DNA from: Niabella drilacis
GTDB lineage: Bacteria > Bacteroidota > Bacteroidia > Chitinophagales > Chitinophagaceae
Reading direction: 5' to 3'
Length of the DNA: 64,000 nucleotides
Assembly (NCBI RefSeq): GCF_900101395.1
Contig: NZ_FMZO01000012.1
Span: forward strand, 93,647-157,646
In this document: one piece after another, positions 9,262 to 17,632 of the stretch
Layout of the letters: every line of letters begins with the position of its first letter
Position numbering within the stretch: the first letter of the stretch is position 1
Program-made: the position numbers and the translations under genes
The notes under the pieces: generated by a model
Told to the model about the DNA's origin: nothing
Database searches by the model: none
Seen by the model: only the letters and a program-made list of their open reading frames with translations

Positions 9262-11139
9262 TTATTGCGCTCTTTTTTCCAGCGCCTCGCGCGGGGCTAT
9301 CAGCAATTGCCCGATGGCGGTACCTTTTTTAAAGGACCGGGCCCTCAGCTGGTAGCAGCCCCTGGGAACCAGGATAGGCGTGCCCGTGTAGCGGGCAGCT
9401 GTGGTATCCGGGTTGGTATTGTCCAGCGTATAATAAATATCCAGGTTATCAATGTCTGTACCCAGTGAAACCAGGAGCTGTTTTCCAGCATCATGCTTTG
9501 CCGTTGCCAGTATATCAAAAGCGGCCCGGGAGTAGTGCACCCCTTCAGCATCCAGCACTTTAAACTGGGGCTCCAGTTTCTCCTGGAAACGGCTCCAGTT
9601 TTGTTTATCCTTTGGCGACCAGAATACTTCGGCCAAAGCCAGCGACCGGGGCCAGGTCATGTATTCTGCATGCCGCCCGCCGGGCACCGATTCTGTCCAC
9701 AGGTTGCCTTGTCCTCCCAGCACCAGAGCTCCGTTTACCCCTTGCGGAACAGGGTCCCACTGGTAGCTCGTTTTTAGCCGCAGCATGCTGTAGGTATCCG
9801 GCTCCAGCAGCGGATCTCCCTGGTAAAGATCCAGGTATACATTGTTATTAGGCGTAAGGATCACCTGGTGCCCCTGTTTGGCAGCCTCAATACCGCCCTG
9901 TATGCCGCGCCAGCTCATTACAGTAGCATCCGGGGCAAGCCCGCCTTCCAGGATCTCATCCCAGCCTATCAGTTTTTTGCCTTTTTTCTTCAGGATCTTT
10001 TCCACCCGTTTTATAAAATAGCTCTGCAGTTCGTGCTCCGTTTTTATTCCCTGTTGCTTCATGAAATCCTGCACTACGGCCGAACGTTGCCAGAATAATT
10101 TGGTACACTCATCGCCTCCGATGTGTATATAGGTGCCGGGGAACAGGGCGGCCACTTCTGTAAAGACCTTGTCCAGGAAGCCATATACCCGCTCATCCGC
10201 CGGGTTTAAGGTGTTATCTTCAATATTATAAAATTTACTACCGGGGTTTACGGCATATAGATAACCAGTTGCCGACAAATAAGGATATGCCGCAATGGCA
10301 GCCAGCGAATGCCCGGGCACATCAATTTCCGGTACAATGGTGATATGCCTTTCAGCAGCATAGGCAATGATCTCCTTTATATCTTCCTGGGTATAATATC
10401 CCCCATAGGTAGGTTTTTCACCCGGCTGCGGCGGATCATAGGACCACCACTGGCCTGTCCGGGGCACCCGCCAGGCGCCGATCTCCGTTAAACGGGGCAA
10501 TGATTTTATTTCGATACGCCAGCCCTGGTCATCTGTTAAATGCCAGTGAAAAATATTGAATTTATAGCGGGCCATGTCATCAATATATTTTTTTACAAAC
10601 TCCTTCGGGAAAAAATGCCGGCTTACATCCAGCATCAGTCCCCGCCACCGGAACCGGGGATAGTCTGTAATTTCCAGTACCGGCAGCTGGCGGCGATGCT
10701 GTGTCTCCAATGCCGATGGAAGCTGAAGCAGCTGCCCGATGGTTTGTAACCCGTAAAACAAGCCGGCTGCTTTGCGTGCTTTAAGCATTACACCATGTTC
10801 CGTAATGGAGAGCTGGTATCCTTCATCATGATCCGGCGTTGTAAGCGCCGGGTCCAATACCAGCCGGATGGCCTGTTGCCCGCCGGCAGCGTCCTTCTTT
10901 ACCGGAAGGCTCAGCCCCGTTATTTCCCGGAGCCATTCCGGAGCATAGCGGTCCAGACCGGTACCTGGCGAAACTGTTAAAGAAGTTTGAGCATCCAATA
11001 CGAACGTTCCCCTGCCCAGAACCATGGACACCGGTTCGGGTACAATGGCTGGTTTTATTTGTGCTACAGCCTTAGCACAGGACCCCATCCATAATAAAGC
11101 CAGCAAGCAAAAGCCGGTTACAGCAGCATTCTTTTTCAT
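9262..11139 (-). CDS. Beta-N-acetylhexosaminidase, GH20
   Basis: 625 residues with a signal peptide; a Cys at residue 21 (MGSCAKA) may make it a lipoprotein. An N-terminal GH20b domain is followed by the catalytic TIM barrel: YPRFRWRGLMLDVSRHFFP, FNIFHWHLTDDQGWRIEI, VPEIDVPGHS and YIHIGGDECTK. The last contains the catalytic Asp-Glu pair at about residues 343-344. A C-terminal segment (IYYTLDNTNPDTTAARYTG) resembles the chitobiase/hexosaminidase C-terminal domain. It removes terminal beta-GlcNAc or GalNAc from glycans by substrate-assisted catalysis in the periplasm or at the surface. It stands alone between the sigma gene and the GH2 gene. Taken with the mannosidases further right, it fits N-glycan or glycoprotein use, but that link is inference. 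Confidence 0.96.
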   Translation of the reverse strand: MKKNAAVTGFCLLALLWMGSCAKAVAQIKPAIVPEPVSMVLGRGTFVLDAQTSLTVSPGTGLDRYAPEWLREITGLSLPVKKDAAGGQQAIRLVLDPALTTPDHDEGYQLSITEHGVMLKARKAAGLFYGLQTIGQLLQLPSALETQHRRQLPVLEITDYPRFRWRGLMLDVSRHFFPKEFVKKYIDDMARYKFNIFHWHLTDDQGWRIEIKSLPRLTEIGAWRVPRTGQWWSYDPPQPGEKPTYGGYYTQEDIKEIIAYAAERHITIVPEIDVPGHSLAAIAAYPYLSATGYLYAVNPGSKFYNIEDNTLNPADERVYGFLDKVFTEVAALFPGTYIHIGGDECTKLFWQRSAVVQDFMKQQGIKTEHELQSYFIKRVEKILKKKGKKLIGWDEILEGGLAPDATVMSWRGIQGGIEAAKQGHQVILTPNNNVYLDLYQGDPLLEPDTYSMLRLKTSYQWDPVPQGVNGALVLGGQGNLWTESVPGGRHAEYMTWPRSLALAEVFWSPKDKQNWSRFQEKLEPQFKVLDAEGVHYSRAAFDILATAKHDAGKQLLVSLGTDIDNLDIYYTLDNTNPDTTAARYTGTPILVPRGCYQLRARSFKKGTAIGQLLIAPREALEKRAQ

Positions 11140-11671
11140 ATATAAAATCTCCGTTCTGAATTGAAGTTATCAAAGGTACATACTTTAGCTTTCAGACGAT
11201 AGACTATACCTGCTCCGGGTTTCAGGTTGTAAGTCATTCATACCCGGGAAAAACAAGGGCTATCAATAAAAGACTCCTTTTTATCGGGCGGCTGATTTTT
11301 TCCCAGTTTTCAAACCCGGGCAAATGCATCTGGTTGCCGCTTTGATCCGCACCGGTTCACCATAAAAACGATACATCAGCGGCTGGAGCGGGAAGGCGAC
11401 CTTTTTAAGCCCGTGCCGGGAAAAGGCATCAACACGCTGCAATGCCTCAAAAAGCTGGAGCGGTAACAAGCCCGTAACCTGCAGGCCGCCCCTTTCGGCT
11501 ATCTGCTCCGGCAGCGGGAATTCCTGCAAAAAATGATGCAGGAAAACTCCGGGTGCTGTTTATCTTCCTCAATGGCGATCTCATGATCTTTTATACACTG
11601 CAGGTATGCCCTTCCCCACTTCGGGAAACCCGCTGCACGACATGCAGGGAATAGATCGTATATAGCAGCTG
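11140..11671. other. 532-bp region between GH20 and GH2 genes
   Basis: No intact gene is visible. The part nearest the GH20 start (11140-11280) presumably holds its promoter, but I cannot place one. The remainder reads as a degenerate coding remnant on the minus strand, listed separately. Confidence 0.5.
11281..11660 (-). pseudogene. Possible decayed gene fragment of unknown family
   Basis: Two overlapping minus-strand frames look protein-like but neither is a complete gene. The upstream frame reads ACRAAGFPKWGRAYLQCIKD and HEIAIEEDKQHPEFSC, then hits a stop. The downstream frame reads FLQEFPLPEQIAERGGLQVT, LLPLQLFEALQRVDAF and VAFPLQPLMYRFYGEPVRIK, ending at 11281. A single frameshift near 11535 would join them. 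The only initiator for the downstream frame is a TTG at 11529. I do not recognise the family. It may be chance open frame in a remnant spacer. Confidence 0.3.
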
Positions 11672-14521
11672 TTACTCTTTTAGCAATGCCGTTATTTTTG
11701 TGGCCGCTACTGCTGTTACAGGATCAAACCTGTTGCTGTCCATATAGCTTAAAAGGCTGTGCAGCAGCTGTCTTGCTTCGGGTCGCTTTTCCGAGCCTGT
11801 CAGCAGGTCAATACCGCTGATGAGTAATTTCCCTTTGCCGATGGTACACTCTGTTATCAACCCCAGCGGCCTTGCCGTTACCCAATCGTCGATCACTCGT
11901 ACAATGGGTTTGAGTCCTTTTGAGATCGAGTCCATGATGATGGCATTGGAGTGGCTCATCGCATCCCACCATTGCCAGTTACTATAATACTGTGTTGGAA
12001 ATTCTTTTAAGGCAGGATGCCGCGGATCACAGAGAATACCCAGTGTATGCGGCGGTTGGTTATGCGTCCATGCCGTGTTCCAGAAAATGCTGGAAAAACC
12101 AACGGCTATATTGCCGCCGGCCGCATCTTTCAGTGTGCCCTTTTTCAAACTCAGCAATACCTTGCCCCCGTTTTGCAATACACCTATGGCCGCTGCATCG
12201 AGTTGCTGTGTTATATGCACATCGGCGGGCGCTGCGGGCAATACAGAAGGATATACAAAAATATCCCAGGAGTTCCTGTAGCTGCCAGCGCTTACGGTTA
12301 CGATCAGCCGCGAAGGTGTAAGAACCGATGCCAAAGCCTGCGTAATGGTGCCCAACTGCACCGTGCTGCCTGCAGGGATAGCGGTTGTTTTAAAGTCGCC
12401 TTCAAACAGGATACTTCCCGCTTCACCGGCGATCGTCCATTTGATGCGGCTGCCGTTCAATATGCCCGGGCCGAACTGGGCCAACGCCACCGGTACGTTC
12501 AGGGTTTCATTGTTCCGGTAGATCATTTTAGGGAACCGGGCCAATGGCACTACGGCATTACAGAAACGGCTGTACTCGGCCCCGGTAACATATCCTTTTT
12601 CTTCCCAGAAGGGGTTCAGCACTCCTACAAGAGCCGTTCCCTGGCCGGGAAAATCATGGAGATCCAGCAACTGAAAGCCCGCAAAGCCCGGTGTGCGCAA
12701 TGCCGCCTCTATATCGGCTTTGTAGCACAGTGTCTGCAGCTTTCCGGATGCCAGCAGGAAGCTATCTGCCAGGTGCAGCATCCCGTTCTTTGCCAGTTGC
12801 TCCCGGAATATTTCAAAGTTCTTTGCCTTTAATACACCGGTATACTTTTTTATCTCCTTAAGATCGGGATATACACACCACTGGCCGATCTCATGACTTA
12901 CCGTAGGCTGTTTCCACGGGGAAATCACCGATGCCCAGTCATAATCGGTCCGTGGCGGCTGACCATTGATGACGCTCTGCAAGCCCTGCCCCCAGCCCTG
13001 CACGCGCGGATCAGGAGTGCTGTTATAGTCGCTTTCGGGCGCCACAGGCCACCCGGCCCCGGTGGTATACAGGCGGCGGGGATCTTTCTGCTGCCAGTAT
13101 TTTACAAAATTGACCAGGTAGTGCTTCATCCCCGGGCCACCGGGCTCATTGCCATATACCATCATCACAAATGAAGGATGATTCCCGTAGCTTTTTACCA
13201 CGCGGTTGCTTTCTTCATAGATCCAGGTATCGAGGGGATCGCCGCTCCCGATCCTTGAATCCTGGTTGGCCCAGGAAGAACATTCTACCTGCAGGTAAAA
13301 ACCCAGTTCGTCTGCCGCATCGAACGCTGCTTCCGGCGGCGTCCACGAATGAAAACGGATATGGTTCAACCCGAAAGAACGGGCTTTTTTCAGGATCCGC
13401 AACCAGGATGCTTTATCGGTAGGGGGATAACCGGTAAGGGGGAAAATAGCGCACTCCAGTGTGCCCCTTAAAAAAGTGGTGCGCCCGTTAATGGCAAACC
13501 GGGTCCCTTTTACCTCAAACGCGCGCATACCAAAGTTAACGTGGCGGACATCCTTACCCGAGGGCGTGCGCAGCGCCAGTTGCATGGTATAAAGATGGGG
13601 AGCGAACTCGTCCCAAAGCAGGGGCCGCTGCCCCATGGGATAAACCAGTTCCAGCCGGGTGGTATCCCCGCTGACGGTAACCCGTTTTGTAAGCTGCTTC
13701 AGTTTTTCAGCGCCTGCATTTGTAGTTACCGCTAAAGCCTCAAGCGTTACTGCCGTGCTTTTGCCCCCAGCATTGACCAGCACCGTTTTTACGACTACCT
13801 CCTTTTTATCAATATCCGGGAAAAGCTGTATATCGTCTATAAAGACCCGGGGCCTTGCCACCAGTTGCAGGCGCCCGGTCATCCCGTTCCAGTTGCTTTG
13901 GGTATGATCCGAAATGCTATGCGAGTTCTCCCCTACGTTAAAAGTTTTTACCCGGTTATCTACCCGTATGGTAAGCTGGTGCGTGCCTGGGGTAAGGATC
14001 CCGGACAATACCCAGCTATGAGGGGTGCCCAAACTGTTTTGCATCCCTGCTTCTTTGCCATCGATCCACACGGTGGTTTCCCAGTGGCTCCGCTCGATAA
14101 AGAGCTCCACTTCTTTTCCGGACCAGGATACCGGGATCGTTACTGTTTTCTGATACCAGGCCGCTCCTTTATAGTATTTTACCGGCTGCAGCCAGAAGGG
14201 GATCTTAATATTGCCCGCAACCCGGTAAGGAGCATATTCCGCTTTTTTAAACCAGGATGAATCCGCGATGCCACCGGTCCAGGGAGTATGCAGGTCTACC
14301 TCGTTGCCCTTTCCGTTCGTGGTCATAGACCCGGGCAGGATGACCTGGTCTCCCAGTTTACGGCTGAACCATTTTCCGGTAATACCCCGGTCGAGCGAAT
14401 CGATGGCAAAACGCCACTTACCGGAAAGATCGATCCTGTTATCATTGTTATGCTGTGCATGGACCATCATTGCAAAGAATAACAGCAGCAGGGAAAAAAC
14501 ATACCTAACGTAGCTTCTCAT
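11672..14521 (-). CDS. Glycoside hydrolase family 2 exo-enzyme
   Basis: About 949 residues from the ATG at 14521. That start gives a clean signal peptide (MRSYVRYVFSLLLLFFAMMV, HAQ); the longer frame to 14590 adds residues that do not look coding. The jelly-roll sugar-binding domain (IDLSGKWRFAIDS, AAWYQKTVTIPVSWSGKEVE) is followed by an Ig-like domain and a TIM barrel with LNHIRFHSWTPPEAAFDAAD. The putative acid/base Glu is in MMVYGNEPGG (about residue 459) and the nucleophile Glu in TVSHEIGQW (about 544). A long C-terminal extension of about 350 residues follows. GH2 covers beta-galactosidases, mannosidases and glucuronidases. The variant barrel means substrate cannot be named. Confidence 0.9.
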   Translation of the reverse strand: MRSYVRYVFSLLLLFFAMMVHAQHNNDNRIDLSGKWRFAIDSLDRGITGKWFSRKLGDQVILPGSMTTNGKGNEVDLHTPWTGGIADSSWFKKAEYAPYRVAGNIKIPFWLQPVKYYKGAAWYQKTVTIPVSWSGKEVELFIERSHWETTVWIDGKEAGMQNSLGTPHSWVLSGILTPGTHQLTIRVDNRVKTFNVGENSHSISDHTQSNWNGMTGRLQLVARPRVFIDDIQLFPDIDKKEVVVKTVLVNAGGKSTAVTLEALAVTTNAGAEKLKQLTKRVTVSGDTTRLELVYPMGQRPLLWDEFAPHLYTMQLALRTPSGKDVRHVNFGMRAFEVKGTRFAINGRTTFLRGTLECAIFPLTGYPPTDKASWLRILKKARSFGLNHIRFHSWTPPEAAFDAADELGFYLQVECSSWANQDSRIGSGDPLDTWIYEESNRVVKSYGNHPSFVMMVYGNEPGGPGMKHYLVNFVKYWQQKDPRRLYTTGAGWPVAPESDYNSTPDPRVQGWGQGLQSVINGQPPRTDYDWASVISPWKQPTVSHEIGQWCVYPDLKEIKKYTGVLKAKNFEIFREQLAKNGMLHLADSFLLASGKLQTLCYKADIEAALRTPGFAGFQLLDLHDFPGQGTALVGVLNPFWEEKGYVTGAEYSRFCNAVVPLARFPKMIYRNNETLNVPVALAQFGPGILNGSRIKWTIAGEAGSILFEGDFKTTAIPAGSTVQLGTITQALASVLTPSRLIVTVSAGSYRNSWDIFVYPSVLPAAPADVHITQQLDAAAIGVLQNGGKVLLSLKKGTLKDAAGGNIAVGFSSIFWNTAWTHNQPPHTLGILCDPRHPALKEFPTQYYSNWQWWDAMSHSNAIIMDSISKGLKPIVRVIDDWVTARPLGLITECTIGKGKLLISGIDLLTGSEKRPEARQLLHSLLSYMDSNRFDPVTAVAATKITALLKE

Positions 14522-14747
14522 AAATATACTTTTTACTTTTTCAAAATTATAGCAGCGGCAACAGATCGTTGTATTGACAAGAACCTGCAATTACACCCTG
14601 CTAAGATGAGGCATCAGCACCGGTTAAAAAATGGAGAAGATCCTGAAAAGAATAGCTTTTATTACGATCCGGCCACGATATTTATGTTCCAGGTTTGAAG
14701 TTTAAGGTTGCACGTCAGATCCGGTTTCATACCTGGTACATTTCACG

Positions 14748-15488
14748 CCCGAATGTTCGCATGCGCGTCAGGCTAATTTTAGGAATTTAGTGGTTAAAGG
14801 CCAAAGCTGCAGCGCAGCGTCGCTCTTATTCGCAACGAACACGGGATGGAACAGCGGTGCAGCGCACCGGTACTATAAGCCTCCCCCGAAAAGATTCCCG
14901 CCGCGCTGCGGCTACGGGTAAGTCCCTGGAAGTTCTGGTTACCATTATTTGCGGCGCGCTGCGCCTGCTATCAAAAGATCTGGTCTTTTTTGGCCTCCAA
15001 AGGCTTATTCATGCTACATTTTATGGCCATAGACCTGTTTTTTATCTTGACGCGCACAGAGCAAACGCATCTGATTTCAGCATTGTTCAGCTCCGGAGGA
15101 GCAGCGTGTTTATAGTAATCTGCTGTTTTATCAACCCGGCTCCTGTAGAAGCCGCGTGTTTGTTGGGCCCGAAATTTTACGCGGCTCCTGCAGGAGCCGG
15201 GGTTTCCCCTTTAGAGCCTGTTTAAATTTTATTGATGGAATTTATTATGAAGCTATTTTGGAGCGAAACAAGGAAAATTTTGCAGGCATAGCAGGCCACT
15301 ATGGCGAAAAATTTAACGCAGTTGCAGCCCAAAACAGCCATAATAAAGCCATTGAATGAATTTTAAACAGGCTCTTAATATCCTGCTATAAACACGCGGC
15401 ACTTACAGTGCCTGAAAATGCTCCTGGTGTGCTCTTTTTACCCAATTTAGATGCGTTTGCCCTGTTGACGCGCATGCGAACGTTCGGG
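14748..15488. repeat. Intergenic cassette bounded by 23-bp inverted repeats
   Basis: The left end (14748-14770, CCCGAATGTTCGCATGCGCG then TCA) and the right end (15466-15488) are inverted copies matching at 22 of 23 positions; each contains the small palindrome CGAACGTTCG or its variant. A second, inner inverted pair (GCAAACGCATCTGATTT at 15061, AATTTAGATGCGTTTGC at 15444) is nested within. The interior holds several GC-rich hairpins of the form GGCTCC-n-GGAGCC (for example 15138-15153 and 15183-15198). The same end sequence recurs at 24612 and, degenerate, at 24913 and 63423. No gene is present inside. I read it as a REP/BIME-like mosaic rather than an autonomous transposon. Confidence 0.65.
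15214..15374 (+). mobile_element. 161-bp miniature inverted-repeat element, copy 1
   Basis: The ends are perfect 13-bp inverted repeats (GAGCCTGTTTAAA ... TTTAAACAGGCTC). The flanks are TTA on both sides (15211-15213 and 15375-15377), a 3-bp target duplication. The paralogous sequence near 18925 has the same flanks without the element, so this is an insertion. No coding capacity. Copies 2 (43631-43790) and 3 (55470-55630) are in the opposite orientation. Confidence 0.85.
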
Positions 15489-15529
15489 ATTCAAATTATT
15501 TGAATTACATTGCGATGAATAATTGTCTT

Positions 15530-16483
15530 ATGAAAAGAACCATCATTGCGACTGCCTGGTTTATCGCACTGTCATCTACCCCATCCCGGGCGCAGAACAT
15601 AGAACGTTATTATGATACGCAATGGAAAGAGACCCAACCGGCCGATGCCCGTTATTATTCCCGTATTCAAAAAACAGATTCAGGGTGGCTTCTTAAGAAT
15701 TTTTTTATCAGCGAAAAAAGCCTTCAGATGACCGGTCTTTACAGTGATGAACAACAAAAGATCAAAAACGGGGAATTCATTTATTATCACTCCAACGGAC
15801 GCCCCGAACGTAAAGGGAAGTACATCCATGATAAAAAAGAAGGGATATGGGTGAGTTTTCACCGGAACGGGATGATGGCTGATTCCGCTTTTCATAAGAA
15901 TGGCCAGGTGCTCGGAGGCCATAAAAGCTGGTCGCCCGAAGGCTATTTAACAGATTCCTCTTTTTTCGGGACGGACGGCAGCGGGTTTAAAATTGCCTGG
16001 TTTGACAACGGTTCCGTATCTTCTGCGGGATTATACGGTCCGGGCTACCGGAAAAAAGGGAAATGGAAATATTATCATAAAAAAGGCCAGCCAAGCTCGG
16101 AGGAATACTACGAGAACGGCCAACAGACCGGTAAGAAATTTTTTAATGAAGACGGAACCCCAAAGGCCGACAGCACCAACCCCGAAAAACCGGCGGACTT
16201 CCCCGGAGGTGTCCAGGCCTGGTACAAATACCTTAAGCACCGGCTCTATTTTCCTCCTCAATACAAGCTGAAGAACGGCGACCGTGCAACAGTGGTCATC
16301 AGCTTTATCATTGATGAATCGGGGAAGGTATCCGAAGCATTTGTAAGCGATCCGTTTCATCCGGCTTTTGATGTGATCGCACTCCAGCTGATCCAAAAAT
16401 CACCCGACTGGGTGCCGGCTACCGATCAGCATAACCGGCATGTAAAAGCCTACAGAACGCAGCCGGTCACCTTCCTGCGCTAG
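15530..16483 (+). CDS. MORN-repeat protein with TonB C-terminal domain
   Basis: About 317 residues from the ATG at 15530, which gives a signal peptide ending SRAQ; in-frame ATGs at 15500 and 15515 are less likely. The middle is a series of MORN_2/YwqK-type repeats (IKNGEFIYYHSNGRPERKGK, KKEGIWVSFHRNGMMAD, KGKWKYYHKKGQPSSEEYYE). The C-terminus (about residues 240-317) is a TonB C-terminal fold: GDRATVVISFIIDESGKVSE, then PVTFLR. There is no membrane anchor other than the signal, so it is not a classical TonB energiser. This fusion is common in Bacteroidota, and its role is unknown. It is the only plus-strand gene of the left half and ends convergently with the GH43 gene, their stop codons sharing CTAG. 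Confidence 0.85.
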   Translation: MKRTIIATAWFIALSSTPSRAQNIERYYDTQWKETQPADARYYSRIQKTDSGWLLKNFFISEKSLQMTGLYSDEQQKIKNGEFIYYHSNGRPERKGKYIHDKKEGIWVSFHRNGMMADSAFHKNGQVLGGHKSWSPEGYLTDSSFFGTDGSGFKIAWFDNGSVSSAGLYGPGYRKKGKWKYYHKKGQPSSEEYYENGQQTGKKFFNEDGTPKADSTNPEKPADFPGGVQAWYKYLKHRLYFPPQYKLKNGDRATVVISFIIDESGKVSEAFVSDPFHPAFDVIALQLIQKSPDWVPATDQHNRHVKAYRTQPVTFLR

Positions 16484-17481
16484 AAAGGAACCTTCCGCTG
16501 GTCACCGGCCGGCTTCCATTCACCGGTTTTTATATTCAGCGTCCAGGGTTGCGGCTCCGGCAGCCACAGGCGGCCTTCACCTATTTGCAGCGGCATCCAG
16601 AGATAGCGCGAATCCCACTGCGTTTTAGGCTTCCACTGATCTGCCATAAAAATAACCGTAACCGCTTTTGTTCCTTCTACCTTCAGCATCATGGTAGACT
16701 GTGACCCGTAGGTATTGGTTTCCGGGGGGGCAATGTCTTTAAATTCCGACCAGGGACCGGCCAGCGTTTTTGCTGTTGCATATTTGTTCGGATTAGGGTT
16801 CCAGCCGGTAAGTGCAGAGCCAATAGCATAGTACAGCCCTTTATAATGCACTACGGCACCGCCCTCCAGCGGCGACCGGATAAAGCAGACCTCCTTTACC
16901 ACATCCAGGTAATCATCCGACAGGCCGGCAATATAAAAACCTTTGGTAGGCCGGCTTTCAAAAATAAGGTACGGTGTGCCATCATCATCAATAAACTGAC
17001 CGATATCGCGGCTTTCCAGCCCAAGCGGCCGGAAGCTTTTCAGGTACTTAAAGGGCCCCTGCGGTGTTTTGGAAACAGCCACCCCTACCCGGGCGAGCTT
17101 GTAACGCGCATCATCCAGGTGAAAATACATGACATAGGTTCTATTCTTCTTGTGATAAAACACTTTCGGGCGCTCCAGCACCCACCGCTGCCCCAGTTGC
17201 TCAGGGTCGGAAAGCTTTAATGCATGGCCACGGCTCTTCCAGTGAACCAGGTCTTCCGATTCATAACACCCCACATACCGGTAGCTGGTATCATTATCGG
17301 CGCGCCGGGCCTCCCCATACCAATAATATTTTTTTCCCAGCTTAATAATACCGCCGCCATGGGCCTGTATATGTTCGCCCTTATCATCGGACCATACCCC
17401 ACCGGGGGTGATCACATTTTGTGAAAAAAGCAACGCCGGCACTACAAGCAGGCAAAGCATCGTTATTCTTATCCTGTTCAT
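16480..17481 (-). CDS. Glycoside hydrolase family 43-like beta-propeller enzyme
   Basis: 333 residues with a signal peptide ending LLFSQ. The five-bladed propeller begins ITPGGVWSDDKGEHIQAHGG then GIIKLGKKYYWYGEARRADN. The IQAHGGG motif is characteristic of GH43 subfamily 24 (exo-beta-1,3-galactanase group), whose members lack the usual Asp base near the N-terminus. Other blades show SRDIGQFIDDDGTPYLIFES and IRSPLEGGAVVHYKGLYYAI, carrying acidic candidates. It probably removes galactose or a related sugar from side chains outside the cytoplasm. It is monocistronic, and its stop codon overlaps that of the convergent MORN gene. Confidence 0.85.
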   Translation of the reverse strand: MNRIRITMLCLLVVPALLFSQNVITPGGVWSDDKGEHIQAHGGGIIKLGKKYYWYGEARRADNDTSYRYVGCYESEDLVHWKSRGHALKLSDPEQLGQRWVLERPKVFYHKKNRTYVMYFHLDDARYKLARVGVAVSKTPQGPFKYLKSFRPLGLESRDIGQFIDDDGTPYLIFESRPTKGFYIAGLSDDYLDVVKEVCFIRSPLEGGAVVHYKGLYYAIGSALTGWNPNPNKYATAKTLAGPWSEFKDIAPPETNTYGSQSTMMLKVEGTKAVTVIFMADQWKPKTQWDSRYLWMPLQIGEGRLWLPEPQPWTLNIKTGEWKPAGDQRKVPF

Positions 17482-17632
17482 TTTAAAGACGGTTTTAACC
17501 CGATGCGCAAAAATAGGATTAAATGCCGCTAAAACGCAGAAGCACCGGTCTTTTAGCGCAATAGCAAGGGTCCGGCGCGCCGGTACCCCTATTTACCGCC
17601 GAAGCACTGTAGAAAAGATAGGAGCTCCTTTT

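Larger units (their letters stand above)
14522..15529. other. 1-kb repeat-filled intergenic region
   Basis: This region separates the divergently transcribed GH2 and MORN genes and must hold both promoters, which I cannot place. The interval 14748-15488 is bounded by 23-bp inverted repeats, and inside it lie hairpin repeats and a 161-bp miniature element (listed separately). Short open frames here are repeat-derived. Confidence 0.7.
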
